Origin: Comamonadaceae bacterium CD01
GTDB lineage: Bacteria; Pseudomonadota; Gammaproteobacteria; Burkholderiales; Burkholderiaceae_C
Assembly: GCA_002894305.1 (NCBI GenBank)
Contig: PGEI01000005.1
Coordinates: forward strand, 1 to 64,000
DNA length: 64,000 bases
Reading direction: 5' to 3'
The translations under genes and the position numbers were made by a program. Under the pieces are notes generated by a model. That model made no database searches and was not told the DNA's origin. It saw only the letters and a list, made by a program, of their open reading frames with translations. Shown here piece after piece: positions 56,699 through 64,000 of the stretch (its first letter is position 1; each line of letters starts with the position of its first letter).

Positions 56699-57961
56699 AT
56701 GGGCCAACTGCTGCTCGGCTGCATTGCCGATGACTTCACCGGCGCAACCGACCTGGCCAACAACCTGGTGCGCGCCGGCATGCGCGTGGTGCAGGCCATT
56801 GGCGTGCCCGCCGGCCCGCCGGCGGCCGATGTTGATGTGGTGGTCATCGCGCTCAAGTCGCGCACCATTCCCGCAAGCGAGGCGGTGGTGCAGTCGCTGG
56901 CCGCACTTGCCTGGCTGCGGGCGCAGGGCGCGCGCCAGATCTATTTCAAATACTGCTCGACCTTCGACAGCACGCCGGCCGGCAACATCGGCCCGGTGAC
57001 CGAGGCGCTGATGGACGCGCTGGGCTGCGACTTCACCATCGCCACCCCGGCCTTCCCGGACAACCAGCGCACGGTGTTCAAGGGCCACCTGTTCGTCGGC
57101 GATCTGCTGCTGAGCGACAGCGGCATGCGCGACCATCCGCTGACGCCGATGACCGACGCCAATCTGGTGCGCGTGCTGCAGGCGCAGTGCCGGCGCAAGG
57201 TGGGGCTGATCGACCACGCCGTGGTTGCGCGCGGGCCGCAGGCCATCACCGAGCGCATCGCGCAGCTGCGCGCCGAGGGCGTGGGCATTGCCATCGTCGA
57301 TGCGGTATCGAACGGCGACCTGCTGCGCCTGGGGCCGGCGCTGGCCGGCATGCCGCTGGTGACGGCCGGCTCGGGCGTGGCCATCGGGCTGCCGGCCAAC
57401 TTCGGCTTGGTACCCTCGCGCGCTGCCAGCCAGCTGCCGTCCGCTCAGGGGCTGCGCGCCGTGGTGTCGGGCAGCTGCTCGCAGGCCACGCAGCGCCAGG
57501 TGCAGGACTTCATCGCGCGCGGCGGGCAGGCGCTGGCCATCGATCCGCAGCGCATCGCCGAGGGCGCGGACATGGCAGCCGAGGCGCTGGCCTGGGCCAC
57601 ACCGCTGCTGGCACGTGGCCCGGTGCTGGTCTATTCGACGGCGGACAGCGCCGCCGTGCAGTCGGTGCAGGCGCGCCTGGGCGTGGAAGCCGCCGGCGCG
57701 CTGGTCGAGCGCACGCTGGCCGCCGTCGCGCGCGGGCTGGTGGAGCACGGCGTGCGCCAGCTGGTGGTCGCCGGCGGCGAGACCTCGGGCGCCTGCGTGC
57801 AGGCTTTGGGCGTGGCGCAGATGCAGATCGGCGCGCAGATCGACCCCGGCGTGCCGTGGTGCCACGCGCAGGCGCTGGGCGGCGGGCTGCACCTTGCGCT
57901 CAAGTCCGGCAACTTTGGCGGCGACGACTTCTTCACGCGTGCTTTCGAGGTGCTGGCATGA
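56699..57961 (+). CDS. otnK: 3-oxo-tetronate kinase OtnK
   Basis: Phosphorylates 3-oxo-tetronate at C4 with ATP. The 420-residue DUF1537 four-carbon acid sugar kinase opens LLGCIADDFTGATDLANNLV, shows KYCSTFDSTPAGNIGPV and PAFPDNQRTVFKGHLFVGDLLL, and ends with the ATP-binding VAGGETSGACVQALG and GNFGGDDFF. Its stop overlaps the otnC start (ATGA). Third step of the tetronate route after DenD and OtnI. Confidence 0.93.
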   Translation: MGQLLLGCIADDFTGATDLANNLVRAGMRVVQAIGVPAGPPAADVDVVVIALKSRTIPASEAVVQSLAALAWLRAQGARQIYFKYCSTFDSTPAGNIGPVTEALMDALGCDFTIATPAFPDNQRTVFKGHLFVGDLLLSDSGMRDHPLTPMTDANLVRVLQAQCRRKVGLIDHAVVARGPQAITERIAQLRAEGVGIAIVDAVSNGDLLRLGPALAGMPLVTAGSGVAIGLPANFGLVPSRAASQLPSAQGLRAVVSGSCSQATQRQVQDFIARGGQALAIDPQRIAEGADMAAEALAWATPLLARGPVLVYSTADSAAVQSVQARLGVEAAGALVERTLAAVARGLVEHGVRQLVVAGGETSGACVQALGVAQMQIGAQIDPGVPWCHAQALGGGLHLALKSGNFGGDDFFTRAFEVLA

Positions 57962-58620
57962 CCGAGACGCAGGCGCGCAAGGAGATTTGCCGCGTCGGCG
58001 CCAGCCTGTTCGCGCGCGGCTACGCGCACGCCACGGCGGGCAACATCAGCGTGCGGCTCGATGACGGCTTTCTCATCACACCCACCGACGCCTGCCTGGG
58101 TTTTCTCGATCCGGCGCGCCTGGCGCGGCTGGACGGCGAGGGCCGGCAGGTCAGCGGCGACCGCGCGAGCAAGACCATTGCGCTGCACGCGCGCATCTAC
58201 GCCGCCGCTCGCGTGTTCGACGCGCAGACCGCCTGCGTGATCCACACCCACAGCACGCACTGCGTGGCGCTGACGCTGCAGCCCCAGGGCGGGGAGCTGC
58301 TACCCGCCCTCACGCCATACTTCGTGATGAAGGTCGGCCATGTGCCCGTCATCCCCTACCACCGCCCCGGCGCGCCCGAGGCCGCCGAGGCCGTGGCCCG
58401 GGCGATTGCGCGCTACGGCGCGCAGGGCGCTCCGCTGCGCGCCGTCATGCTGGCGCGCCTGGGGCCCAACGTGTGGCACGACAGCCCGGCCGCCGCGATG
58501 GCGGTGCTGGAGGAACTGGAGGAGACGGCGCGGCTGTGGCTGCTGTCGTCGCCCAAACCGGCCGCGCTGGACGCGGTACAAATTGATGAGTTGCGCGCTA
58601 CTTTCAATGCGCGCTGGTGA
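57958..58620 (+). CDS. otnC: 3-oxo-tetronate 4-phosphate decarboxylase OtnC
   Basis: Class II aldolase/adducin-family enzyme that decarboxylates 3-oxo-tetronate 4-phosphate to dihydroxyacetone phosphate. The 220-residue protein has GYAHATAGNISVRLDDGFLITPT, the zinc ligands in VIHTHSTHCVAL and a third His in VWHDSPAAAMAVLEELEETARL. Overlaps otnK by 4 nt and is 10 nt before otnI. Confidence 0.92.
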   Translation: MTETQARKEICRVGASLFARGYAHATAGNISVRLDDGFLITPTDACLGFLDPARLARLDGEGRQVSGDRASKTIALHARIYAAARVFDAQTACVIHTHSTHCVALTLQPQGGELLPALTPYFVMKVGHVPVIPYHRPGAPEAAEAVARAIARYGAQGAPLRAVMLARLGPNVWHDSPAAAMAVLEELEETARLWLLSSPKPAALDAVQIDELRATFNARW

Positions 58621-58630
58621 GGAATAAAAC

Positions 58631-59458
58631 ATGCCGCGCTTTGCTGCCAATCTGACCATGCTCTACAACGAGCATGCCTTCCTCGACCGCTTCGCCGCCG
58701 CCGCCGCCGATGGCTTCAAGGGCGTCGAATACCTGTTCCCCTACGAGCACCCCGCTGCCGACATCGCCAAGCGCCTCCAGGATCACGGCCTGCAGCAGGT
58801 GTTGTTCAACGCCCCGCCCGGCGACTGGGCCGCGGGCGAGCGCGGCCTGGCTTGCCTGCCGGGGCGCGAGGCGGAGTTCCGTAATGGCATTGACCGCGCG
58901 CTGGACTACGCCGCTGCGCTCGACTGTCCGCGCATCCACGTGATGGCCGGCCTGGTGCCCGCCGGCCAGGCGCGCGAGGCGCTGCGCCTCCTGTACCTGG
59001 ACAACCTGCGCTGGGCGGCCGAACAGGCGCAGCAGGTGGGGCGCTGCGTTCTGATCGAACCGATCAACCAGCGCGACATGCCCGGCTATTTCCTCAGCCG
59101 CCAGGACGAGGCGCACGCGCTGGTGCAGGCCGTGGGTGCACCCAACCTGCAGGTGCAGTTCGATCTCTACCACTGCCAGGTCACCGAGGGCGACGTGGCG
59201 ATGAAAATCCGCCAATACCTGCCCACGGGCCGCGTCGGTCATTTCCAGATCGCCGGCGTGCCGGAGCGCCACGAGCCCGACCGGGGCGAACTGCACCACC
59301 CCTATTTGTTCTCCGTCATCGACGAGGTGGCAGCGCAGTGCGGCTGGCAGGGCTGGGTGGGCTGCGAGTACCGGCCCTGGCGCGGTGCAGTGCCGGGCGG
59401 CACCAGCACCGGGCTGGGCTGGATGGACGCTTTCAGGAACAAGGCCGCCCGCATTTGA
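58631..59458 (+). CDS. otnI: 2-oxo-tetronate isomerase OtnI
   Basis: TIM-barrel isomerase of the hydroxypyruvate-isomerase family that converts 2-oxo- to 3-oxo-tetronate. The 275-residue protein starts [20 protein letters not shown] and has the metal-binding Glu/Asp segments [21 protein letters not shown] and VGCEYRPW. Last gene of the operon; a REP-like repeat follows 20 nt after it. Alone it could be called hydroxypyruvate isomerase; context decides for OtnI. Confidence 0.9.
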   Translation: MPRFAANLTMLYNEHAFLDRFAAAAADGFKGVEYLFPYEHPAADIAKRLQDHGLQQVLFNAPPGDWAAGERGLACLPGREAEFRNGIDRALDYAAALDCPRIHVMAGLVPAGQAREALRLLYLDNLRWAAEQAQQVGRCVLIEPINQRDMPGYFLSRQDEAHALVQAVGAPNLQVQFDLYHCQVTEGDVAMKIRQYLPTGRVGHFQIAGVPERHEPDRGELHHPYLFSVIDEVAAQCGWQGWVGCEYRPWRGAVPGGTSTGLGWMDAFRNKAARI

Positions 59459-59477
59459 TAACGGAGGAAATTCTTAT

Positions 59478-59516
59478 TTCTCCTTCCCCCTCTGGGGGAA
59501 GGCAGGAATGGGGGCC
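59478..59516 (+). repeat. REP-like repeat copy C
   Basis: Same layout as the copies at 26639 and 26719: a perfect 9-bp hairpin CCTTCCCCC/GGGGGAAGG around TCT, then CAGGAATGGGGGCC. It stands alone downstream of otnI. The remaining gap to the mtfA stop shows nothing else. Confidence 0.6.
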
Positions 59517-59594
59517 GCCAGCGGTGGTGGCTAAGGTGTGGGTTATGCGAACCGCGTATAAACGCCGGCCTGGCTTTCTCTGAAGGCCCGCCAA

Positions 59595-60422
59595 TCAGGC
59601 GCCAGCCGGCCTGAACAGCGCATCGAGCACCGGCAGCAGCGTCGGAAACTCCTGCGCGAAGCGCGTGCGGTGCACGAAGTAGGCCTCGCAGGCTACGGCA
59701 AAGAATTCGGCCGGAGCAGTGGCGGCATAGGCGTCCAGCCAGGGCCAGTCACCGCCGAAGCGCTCGGCAAGAATGACCTTCTCGCGCAGTTGTTCGTAGG
59801 CCGGGTTCCATGCGTCGCGCCACAGCGCGTGTGCGGCGCGCGCGCTCGTCGTGCCCATGAAGCCCGCCGGCAGCGGAGGGCAGCCGTCGGCAGGGCCGTT
59901 CTTCATGTCGATCTTGTGCACGAATTCGTGGATCACCACGCTGTGCACCTGTTCGCCTGCCTGGCCAGCCTGCTCCACGGCCGGCCAGCTGAGCATCACC
60001 GGGCCATGCTCCATCGCCTCGCCCAGCAGCACCTCGTTGTAGTAGTGCACCACACCGGCCTCGTCGACCGCGGTGCGCCGCGCCACCGCCTCGGCAGGGT
60101 GCACGACGATGCCGACGAAGTCGTCGTACCAGGTCAGCGCCTGGCGCGGCGTGCCCCAGTGCAGTATGGGCAGGCAGGCCTGGGCGGCGATCGCCACGGC
60201 CATCGCGTCGGTGACGACGAGGCTGTGGGCACCGGTGAATTCCTTGTGGCGCAGGAAACGCGCGGCCAGCGCGCGCAGCTTGGCCTGGTCGGCCAGCGGC
60301 AGCGCGGCAAGAAAGCGGTAGTGCTGCACCGTGGGCAGCCACAGCGCGTCGTCGATCACCGGCTGCCCCGCCACCGTGGCGCGCAGCCGGTGGAGCAGGC
60401 GGCGCAGGCCGGCGGCAGCCAT
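59595..60422 (-). CDS. mtfA: MtfA-like zinc-dependent peptidase
   Basis: A 275-residue cytoplasmic peptidase of the DgsA anti-repressor (MtfA) family. The zinc motif is HEFVHKID, and the downstream Glu ligand lies in APAEFFAVACEAYF; the leader segment FRFLAALP-like (HYRFLAALPLADQAKLRALAARFLRHKEF) is typical. In E. coli MtfA binds Mlc; no mlc or pts genes are in the window. Its ATG overlaps the lpxH stop by 1 nt (TGATG). Confidence 0.88.
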   Translation of the reverse strand: MAAAGLRRLLHRLRATVAGQPVIDDALWLPTVQHYRFLAALPLADQAKLRALAARFLRHKEFTGAHSLVVTDAMAVAIAAQACLPILHWGTPRQALTWYDDFVGIVVHPAEAVARRTAVDEAGVVHYYNEVLLGEAMEHGPVMLSWPAVEQAGQAGEQVHSVVIHEFVHKIDMKNGPADGCPPLPAGFMGTTSARAAHALWRDAWNPAYEQLREKVILAERFGGDWPWLDAYAATAPAEFFAVACEAYFVHRTRFAQEFPTLLPVLDALFRPAGA

Positions 60423-61207
60423 CAGAGCGCGCCCAGGCCCAGGCGCTTCAGGCTGCCATCAGTGCCCAGGCGCAGCACCTCGGCGCGGTGGGGGGCGTCG
60501 TCCAGATCCCAGTCGGTCAGCACGTGGCGCGTCCGACCGCCGGGCAGGGTGTGGTCGGCGGGGCGGTGGGTGTGGCCGTGGATCAGGGTCGGGGCGCGGG
60601 CCGCGCGCAGCCAGGCGAGGGCTGCGCCGGTGTCCACGTCGGCATAGATGGCGCGCGGGTTGCTCTTGCGCGCCTCGCTTTCGCTGCGGGCGGCCTTGCC
60701 ATGGGCGCGGCGCGCGGTCAGCGGCTGGGCCAGCAATTGCGCCTGCCACGCTGGGTCGCGCGCCAGTGCGCGAAAGCGTTGGTATTCGACGTCGTCCAGG
60801 CACAGCGCGTCGCCGTGCGAGAGCAGCCAGCGCGCGCTGCCCAGCGTGAGCACCGTGGGGTCGTCCAGCAGCGCCACGCCGGTGGCGCGGGCAAAGCCGG
60901 CACCGACCAGGAAGTCGCGGTTGCCGTGCATGAAGTACAGCGGCCTTTGCGCGGCGGCGCGCTGCAGCAGCGCGCAGGCCTCGGCCTCGAAGCTGCCCGG
61001 CTCGTCGATGGCGTCGTCACCCACCCAGACCTCGAACAGGTCGCCCAGCAGCAGTATGGCGTCCGCCTGTGTGTGCTGCAGATAGCTAGCAAACGCGGCC
61101 AGCGTGGCCGGGTGCTGGCGGTCCAGGTGCAGATCCGACAGCAGGTCGACCGTGCGCCAGCCGGCCGGCGCCACGAGCTCGGCCATGGGCGGCACGGCCG
61201 GGGCCAT
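60422..61207 (-). CDS. lpxH: UDP-2,3-diacylglucosamine diphosphatase LpxH
   Basis: Fourth step of lipid A synthesis: cleaves UDP-2,3-diacylglucosamine to lipid X and UMP at the inner membrane. The 261-residue calcineurin-like phosphoesterase has the metal motifs LSDLHLDRQHP, LGDLFEVWVGDD, MHGNRDFL, LSHGDALCLDD and HGHTHRP. It starts 2 nt after ppiB and overlaps mtfA by 1 nt, so it belongs to a tight ppiA-ppiB-lpxH-mtfA operon. Confidence 0.95.
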   Translation of the reverse strand: MAPAVPPMAELVAPAGWRTVDLLSDLHLDRQHPATLAAFASYLQHTQADAILLLGDLFEVWVGDDAIDEPGSFEAEACALLQRAAAQRPLYFMHGNRDFLVGAGFARATGVALLDDPTVLTLGSARWLLSHGDALCLDDVEYQRFRALARDPAWQAQLLAQPLTARRAHGKAARSESEARKSNPRAIYADVDTGAALAWLRAARAPTLIHGHTHRPADHTLPGGRTRHVLTDWDLDDAPHRAEVLRLGTDGSLKRLGLGAL

Positions 61208-61209
61208 GA

Positions 61210-61737
61210 TCAGAGCGCGACGGCCTTGTCGATCACCACGGCGTCGAACGGCACGTCGTCGTGGAAGCCCTTGCGCGTGGTGCGCACCTTCTTGATCTGG
61301 TCGACGATGTCCTTGCCGTCGACCACCTTGCCGAACACCGCGTAGCCCCAGCCCTGGGGTGTGGGCGAGGTGTGGTTTAGGAAGCCGTTGTCGGTGACGT
61401 TGATGAAGAACTGCGCGGTGGCGCTATGCGGGTCGCTGGTGCGCGCCATCGCGATGGTGTAGTCGTCGTTCTTCAGGCCGTTGGCGGCTTCGTTCTCGAT
61501 CGGGTCGAGCGTCGACTTCTGCTTCATGTCGGCGGTGAAGCCCCCGCCCTGGATCATGAAGCCCTTGATCACGCGGTGAAAGATGGTGCCGTCGTAGTGG
61601 CCGTTGTTTACGTAGGCCAGGAAGTTCTCGGTGCTCTTGGGCGCGTTGACAGCGTCCAGCTCCAGCGTGATCACGCCTTGCGTGGCGGTCTCGGCGACGT
61701 TGATGGTGACGTGCAGTTCGACTTTCGGGTTGCTCAT
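61210..61737 (-). CDS. ppiB: Cytoplasmic peptidyl-prolyl isomerase (cyclophilin)
   Basis: A 175-residue cyclophilin without a signal peptide, catalysing cis-trans proline isomerisation in the cytoplasm. Catalytic-site segments are [32 protein letters not shown] and [11 protein letters not shown]. It lies 21 nt after the exported paralogue ppiA and is clearly its sister gene, differing mainly at the N-terminus. Confidence 0.95.
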   Translation of the reverse strand: MSNPKVELHVTINVAETATQGVITLELDAVNAPKSTENFLAYVNNGHYDGTIFHRVIKGFMIQGGGFTADMKQKSTLDPIENEAANGLKNDDYTIAMARTSDPHSATAQFFINVTDNGFLNHTSPTPQGWGYAVFGKVVDGKDIVDQIKKVRTTRKGFHDDVPFDAVVIDKAVAL

Positions 61738-61758
61738 GGGGGTGTCCTGTGAAAAAAA

Positions 61759-62343
61759 TTAGGGGAGCACGGTGGCCGATTGGATCACGACCGCCGTAGT
61801 GGGCACGTTCTGGTGCATGCCGCGGTTGCCGGTGGCGACGGCGCGGATTTTGTCGACCACGGCCTGGCCCTGCACAACCTTGCCGAACACCGTGTAACCG
61901 TGGCCGTCGGGGTTGGGGGCGTTGAGCATGGTGTTATCAGCCACGTTGATGAAGAACTGCGCGGTGGCCGAGTTCGGATCCTGCGTGCGTGCCATCGCGA
62001 TGGTGTAGCGATTGTTCTTCAGGCCGTTGGCCGCCTCCAGCGGGATGGGCGCGCGCGTGGGCTTTTGCGCCATGTCGGGTGTGAAGCCGCCGCCCTGGAT
62101 CATGAAGCCGTCGATCACGCGGTGAAAGATGGTGCCGTCGTAATGCCCGTCCTGCACGTACTGCAGGAAGTTGGCCACCGTCTTGGGCGCCCTGGCTGCA
62201 TTCAACTGCAGCACGATGTCGCCGGCGGTGGTGGCCAGCTTGACCTGTGCCGGCGCGTCCTGCGCCTGGGCTGCGCCCGTGGCGAGCAGGGCTGCCAGGG
62301 CCAGGGCGGTCAATCCGCCCAGGGCATTGCGTCGTGCAATCAT
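61759..62343 (-). CDS. ppiA: Periplasmic peptidyl-prolyl isomerase (cyclophilin)
   Basis: A 194-residue cyclophilin with an N-terminal signal peptide ([19 protein letters not shown], cleavage near residue 27), so exported. The catalytic blocks [32 protein letters not shown] and [11 protein letters not shown] parallel those of ppiB. First gene of the ppiA-ppiB-lpxH-mtfA operon, divergent from cysS across 314 nt (62344-62657) that holds the leader ORF described below. Confidence 0.95.
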   Translation of the reverse strand: MIARRNALGGLTALALAALLATGAAQAQDAPAQVKLATTAGDIVLQLNAARAPKTVANFLQYVQDGHYDGTIFHRVIDGFMIQGGGFTPDMAQKPTRAPIPLEAANGLKNNRYTIAMARTQDPNSATAQFFINVADNTMLNAPNPDGHGYTVFGKVVQGQAVVDKIRAVATGNRGMHQNVPTTAVVIQSATVLP

Positions 62344-62535
62344 CCAATCACTCCTTCATTGATCCAAATGCTGTGCCCCGGCCCGTTCGCGGGCTGCTCG
62401 TCGCGCCTGCAAACCAAAAGGTGTGACCGGGGTGGGGTGTGTTGGCCCAGCCATTGGAAAGGGGCGCTGCCGCCTGGTTTGGCGCCACTTGGCCGCTTCG
62501 GCGCGGCCCTCGCCCGAGTCCCTGGCGGGCCGGTT

Positions 62536-62541
62536 TATACT
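62536..62541 (+). promoter_or_regulatory. Possible -10 of the cysS promoter
   Basis: TATACT matches five of six -10 positions in the only AT-richer patch of the cysS upstream region. The -35 is weak. It would start transcription near 62548, just before the leader ORF ATG at 62554. Confidence 0.4.
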
Positions 62542-62553
62542 TGTCCGATTGTA

Positions 62554-62643
62554 ATGGTGCGAGCATGCCCGGGCGGGACATGCACTCACTCTGGAATGCC
62601 GGCGCGGCGCCCTGGATGCGCATGCCGGCATGTTTTTTGCTGA
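62554..62643 (+). CDS. Possible cysteine-rich leader peptide (uORF) of cysS
   Basis: A 29-codon frame, ATG to TGA, in which five codons are Cys (codons 5, 10, 22, 24 and 29; the end reads GCACRHVFC). It lies between the putative cysS promoter and cysS and stops 14 nt before the cysS ATG. It overlaps a hairpin with a T-run. No Shine-Dalgarno precedes its ATG, so it might be leaderless; an internal ATG at 62596 gives a 15-residue version with three Cys. A role in Cys-dependent control is inferred. Confidence 0.35.
   Translation: MVRACPGGTCTHSGMPARRPGCACRHVFC
62596..62638 (+). terminator. Attenuator-like hairpin in the cysS leader
   Basis: ATGCCGGC (62596-62603) pairs with GCCGGCAT (62624-62631) over a 20-nt loop and is followed by G and six T. 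An alternative GCGC/GCGC pairing exists inside the loop. The Cys codons of the leader ORF fall within and around this hairpin. Confidence 0.4.
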
Positions 62644-62657
62644 TTCCTACCCCTTTC

Positions 62658-64000
62658 ATGAGCTTGCGTATCTACAACACGCTCACGCGTGCATTGGAGC
62701 GCTTTTCGCCGCTTCAGCCCGGCCATGTGCGCATGTACGTGTGCGGCATGACGGTGTACGACCTGTGCCACCTGGGCCATGCGCGCTCGATGGTGGCCTT
62801 TGACGTGGTGCAGCGCTGGCTGCGCGCGTCGGGCCTGGCGGTGACCTATGTGCGCAACATCACTGACATCGACGACAAGATCATCCGCCGCGCCGTGGAG
62901 AACGGCGAGAGCATCCGCAGCCTGACCGACCGCATGATCGACGCGCTGCACCAGGATGCCGACGCGCTGGGCATTGCGCGCCCCGACCACGAACCGCGGG
63001 CCACCGACTATGTGCCGCAGATGCAGATCATGATCGGCCGTCTGCAAGCCCATGGCCTGGCCTACCAGGCCGAGGGCGGCGACGTCAACTTTGCGGTGCG
63101 CAAGTTTCCAGGCTATGGCCGCCTGTCGGGCAAGTCGATCGACGAACTGCACGTTGGCGAGCGCGTGGCGGTGCTTGACGGCAAGAATGATCCGCTGGAC
63201 TTCGTGCTCTGGAAGTCGGCCAAGCCCGAGGAACCGGCCGAGGTGAAGTGGGACAGCCCCTGGGGCCCCGGGCGCCCGGGCTGGCATATCGAGTGCTCGG
63301 CCATGGGTTGCGAGCTGCTCGGTGAGAGCTTCGACATCCATGGCGGCGGCGCCGACCTGGCCTTTCCGCACCACGAAAACGAGATTGCGCAAAGCGAGGG
63401 TGCCACGGGCAAGCCCTTTGTGCAGGTTTGGATGCACAACGGGTTCATCAACGTGGACAACGAGAAGATGTCCAAGAGCCTGGGCAATTTCTTCACGATC
63501 CGCCAGGTGCTGGAGCACTACGACGCCGAGGTCGTGCGCTTCTTCGTCGTGCGCAGTCACTACCGCAGCCCGCTGAACTACAGCAATGTGCACCTGGACG
63601 ACGCGCGCGGCGCGCTCAAGCGCTTGTACACCGCGCTGAGCCTGGTGCCGGCCGAGGAGGGCGTCGCCATCGACTGGACCAACCCCTACGCGGCGCGCTT
63701 CAAGGCGGCGATGGACGAAGACTTCGGCACGCCCGAGGCCATTGCCGTGCTGTTCGACCTGGCCGGCGAGGTCAACCGCAGCCGCAGCCCGCAGGCAGCC
63801 GGCCTGCTCAAGGCGCTGGGCGCGATTCTGGGGCTGCTGCAGTCCGATCCGCGGGCTTATCTGCAGGCCGGGGCGGGCGTCGACGCCGCTGAGATCGAGG
63901 CCCAGGTGGCCGCGCGAGCGGCCGCCAAGGCGGCGAAAAACTGGGCCGAGGCCGACCGCATTCGCGATGCGCTGCTGGCGCGCGGCATCGTGCTCAAGGA
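62658..64000 (+). CDS. cysS: Cysteine--tRNA ligase (3' end outside window)
   Basis: Class I synthetase that charges tRNA-Cys. The first 447 codons are visible. The zinc/active-site segment [19 protein letters not shown] contains the HIGH-type motif [18 protein letters not shown] and [12 protein letters not shown] supply further zinc ligands, and the KMSKS loop reads [10 protein letters not shown]. The reading frame is open at the right edge. The pyrimidine-rich stretch before the ATG at 62658 contains no Shine-Dalgarno, which is unusual and may mean coupling to the upstream ORF. Confidence 0.96.
   Translation, partial: MSLRIYNTLTRALERFSPLQPGHVRMYVCGMTVYDLCHLGHARSMVAFDVVQRWLRASGLAVTYVRNITDIDDKIIRRAVENGESIRSLTDRMIDALHQDADALGIARPDHEPRATDYVPQMQIMIGRLQAHGLAYQAEGGDVNFAVRKFPGYGRLSGKSIDELHVGERVAVLDGKNDPLDFVLWKSAKPEEPAEVKWDSPWGPGRPGWHIECSAMGCELLGESFDIHGGGADLAFPHHENEIAQSEGATGKPFVQVWMHNGFINVDNEKMSKSLGNFFTIRQVLEHYDAEVVRFFVVRSHYRSPLNYSNVHLDDARGALKRLYTALSLVPAEEGVAIDWTNPYAARFKAAMDEDFGTPEAIAVLFDLAGEVNRSRSPQAAGLLKALGAILGLLQSDPRAYLQAGAGVDAAEIEAQVAARAAAKAAKNWAEADRIRDALLARGIVLK

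Noticed and set aside
61780-62553. Upstream part of a long plus-strand frame ending at 62643
   Set aside because: This part is antisense to ppiA and not credible as protein; only the last 29 codons, beyond the putative cysS promoter, were kept as a possible leader ORF.

Overview
The window looks like one contiguous piece of a GC-rich betaproteobacterial chromosome, most likely order Burkholderiales, family Comamonadaceae. This rests on gene content and order: ndk-rlmN-pilW-rodZ-ispG-hisS-yfgM-bamB-der-hfq-hflX-hflK-hflC-hisZ-purA, tRNA-Leu-tig-clpP-clpX-lon, and cysS divergent from ppiA-ppiB-lpxH. Species cannot be named from the sequence alone. No phage, insertion sequence, CRISPR array or rRNA operon was seen. 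Three tRNA genes are present: Leu-UAG, Gly-GCC and Leu-UAA.

Layout. 1-18200 (+): housekeeping genes for nucleotide metabolism, rRNA/tRNA modification, type IV pili, isoprenoids, aminoacylation, outer-membrane assembly, RNA chaperone, HflKC, HisZ, PurA and lipoate synthesis. 18201-22954 (mostly -): a REP-like inverted pair, then thyA, hemerythrin, folA and a small ORF; upstream of thyA lie a chromosomal ccdAB toxin-antitoxin pair with a large palindromic operator and a D-2-hydroxyacid dehydrogenase. 22992-24245 (+): yihY. 24279-33728 (-): the main accessory region, a seven-gene operon tetR, ABC binding protein, ATPase, permease, SdsA1-type alkylsulfatase, GMC alcohol oxidoreductase and formylglycine-type sulfatase. 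It reads as a complete import, desulfation and oxidation route for organic sulfate esters under a TetR repressor with its own palindrome. 33899-37032 (-): hpnCDE for squalene. 37244-43465 (+): tRNA-Leu, trigger factor, ClpP, ClpX, Lon, with candidate heat-shock promoters. 43588-44541: two tRNAs and a DUF6806-like gene. 44614-54710: cell-wall, shikimate and translation genes mixed with transporters and unknowns. 55683-59458 (+): denD-otnK-otnC-otnI, a full D-erythronate to dihydroxyacetone phosphate pathway. 59595-62343 (-): ppiA-ppiB-lpxH-mtfA. 62554-64000 (+): a Cys-rich upstream ORF followed by cysS, which runs off the window.

The most unusual points are: the alkyl/aryl sulfate operon, whose two sulfatases lack visible export signals and so match an importer; the possible cysteine-rich leader peptide plus hairpin in front of a cysS gene with no Shine-Dalgarno; the ccdAB pair with a 29-bp operator and an altered toxin C-terminus; and two families of REP/REPIN-like dispersed repeats. 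Protein functions are assigned from recognised motifs and family memory; no database search was run.
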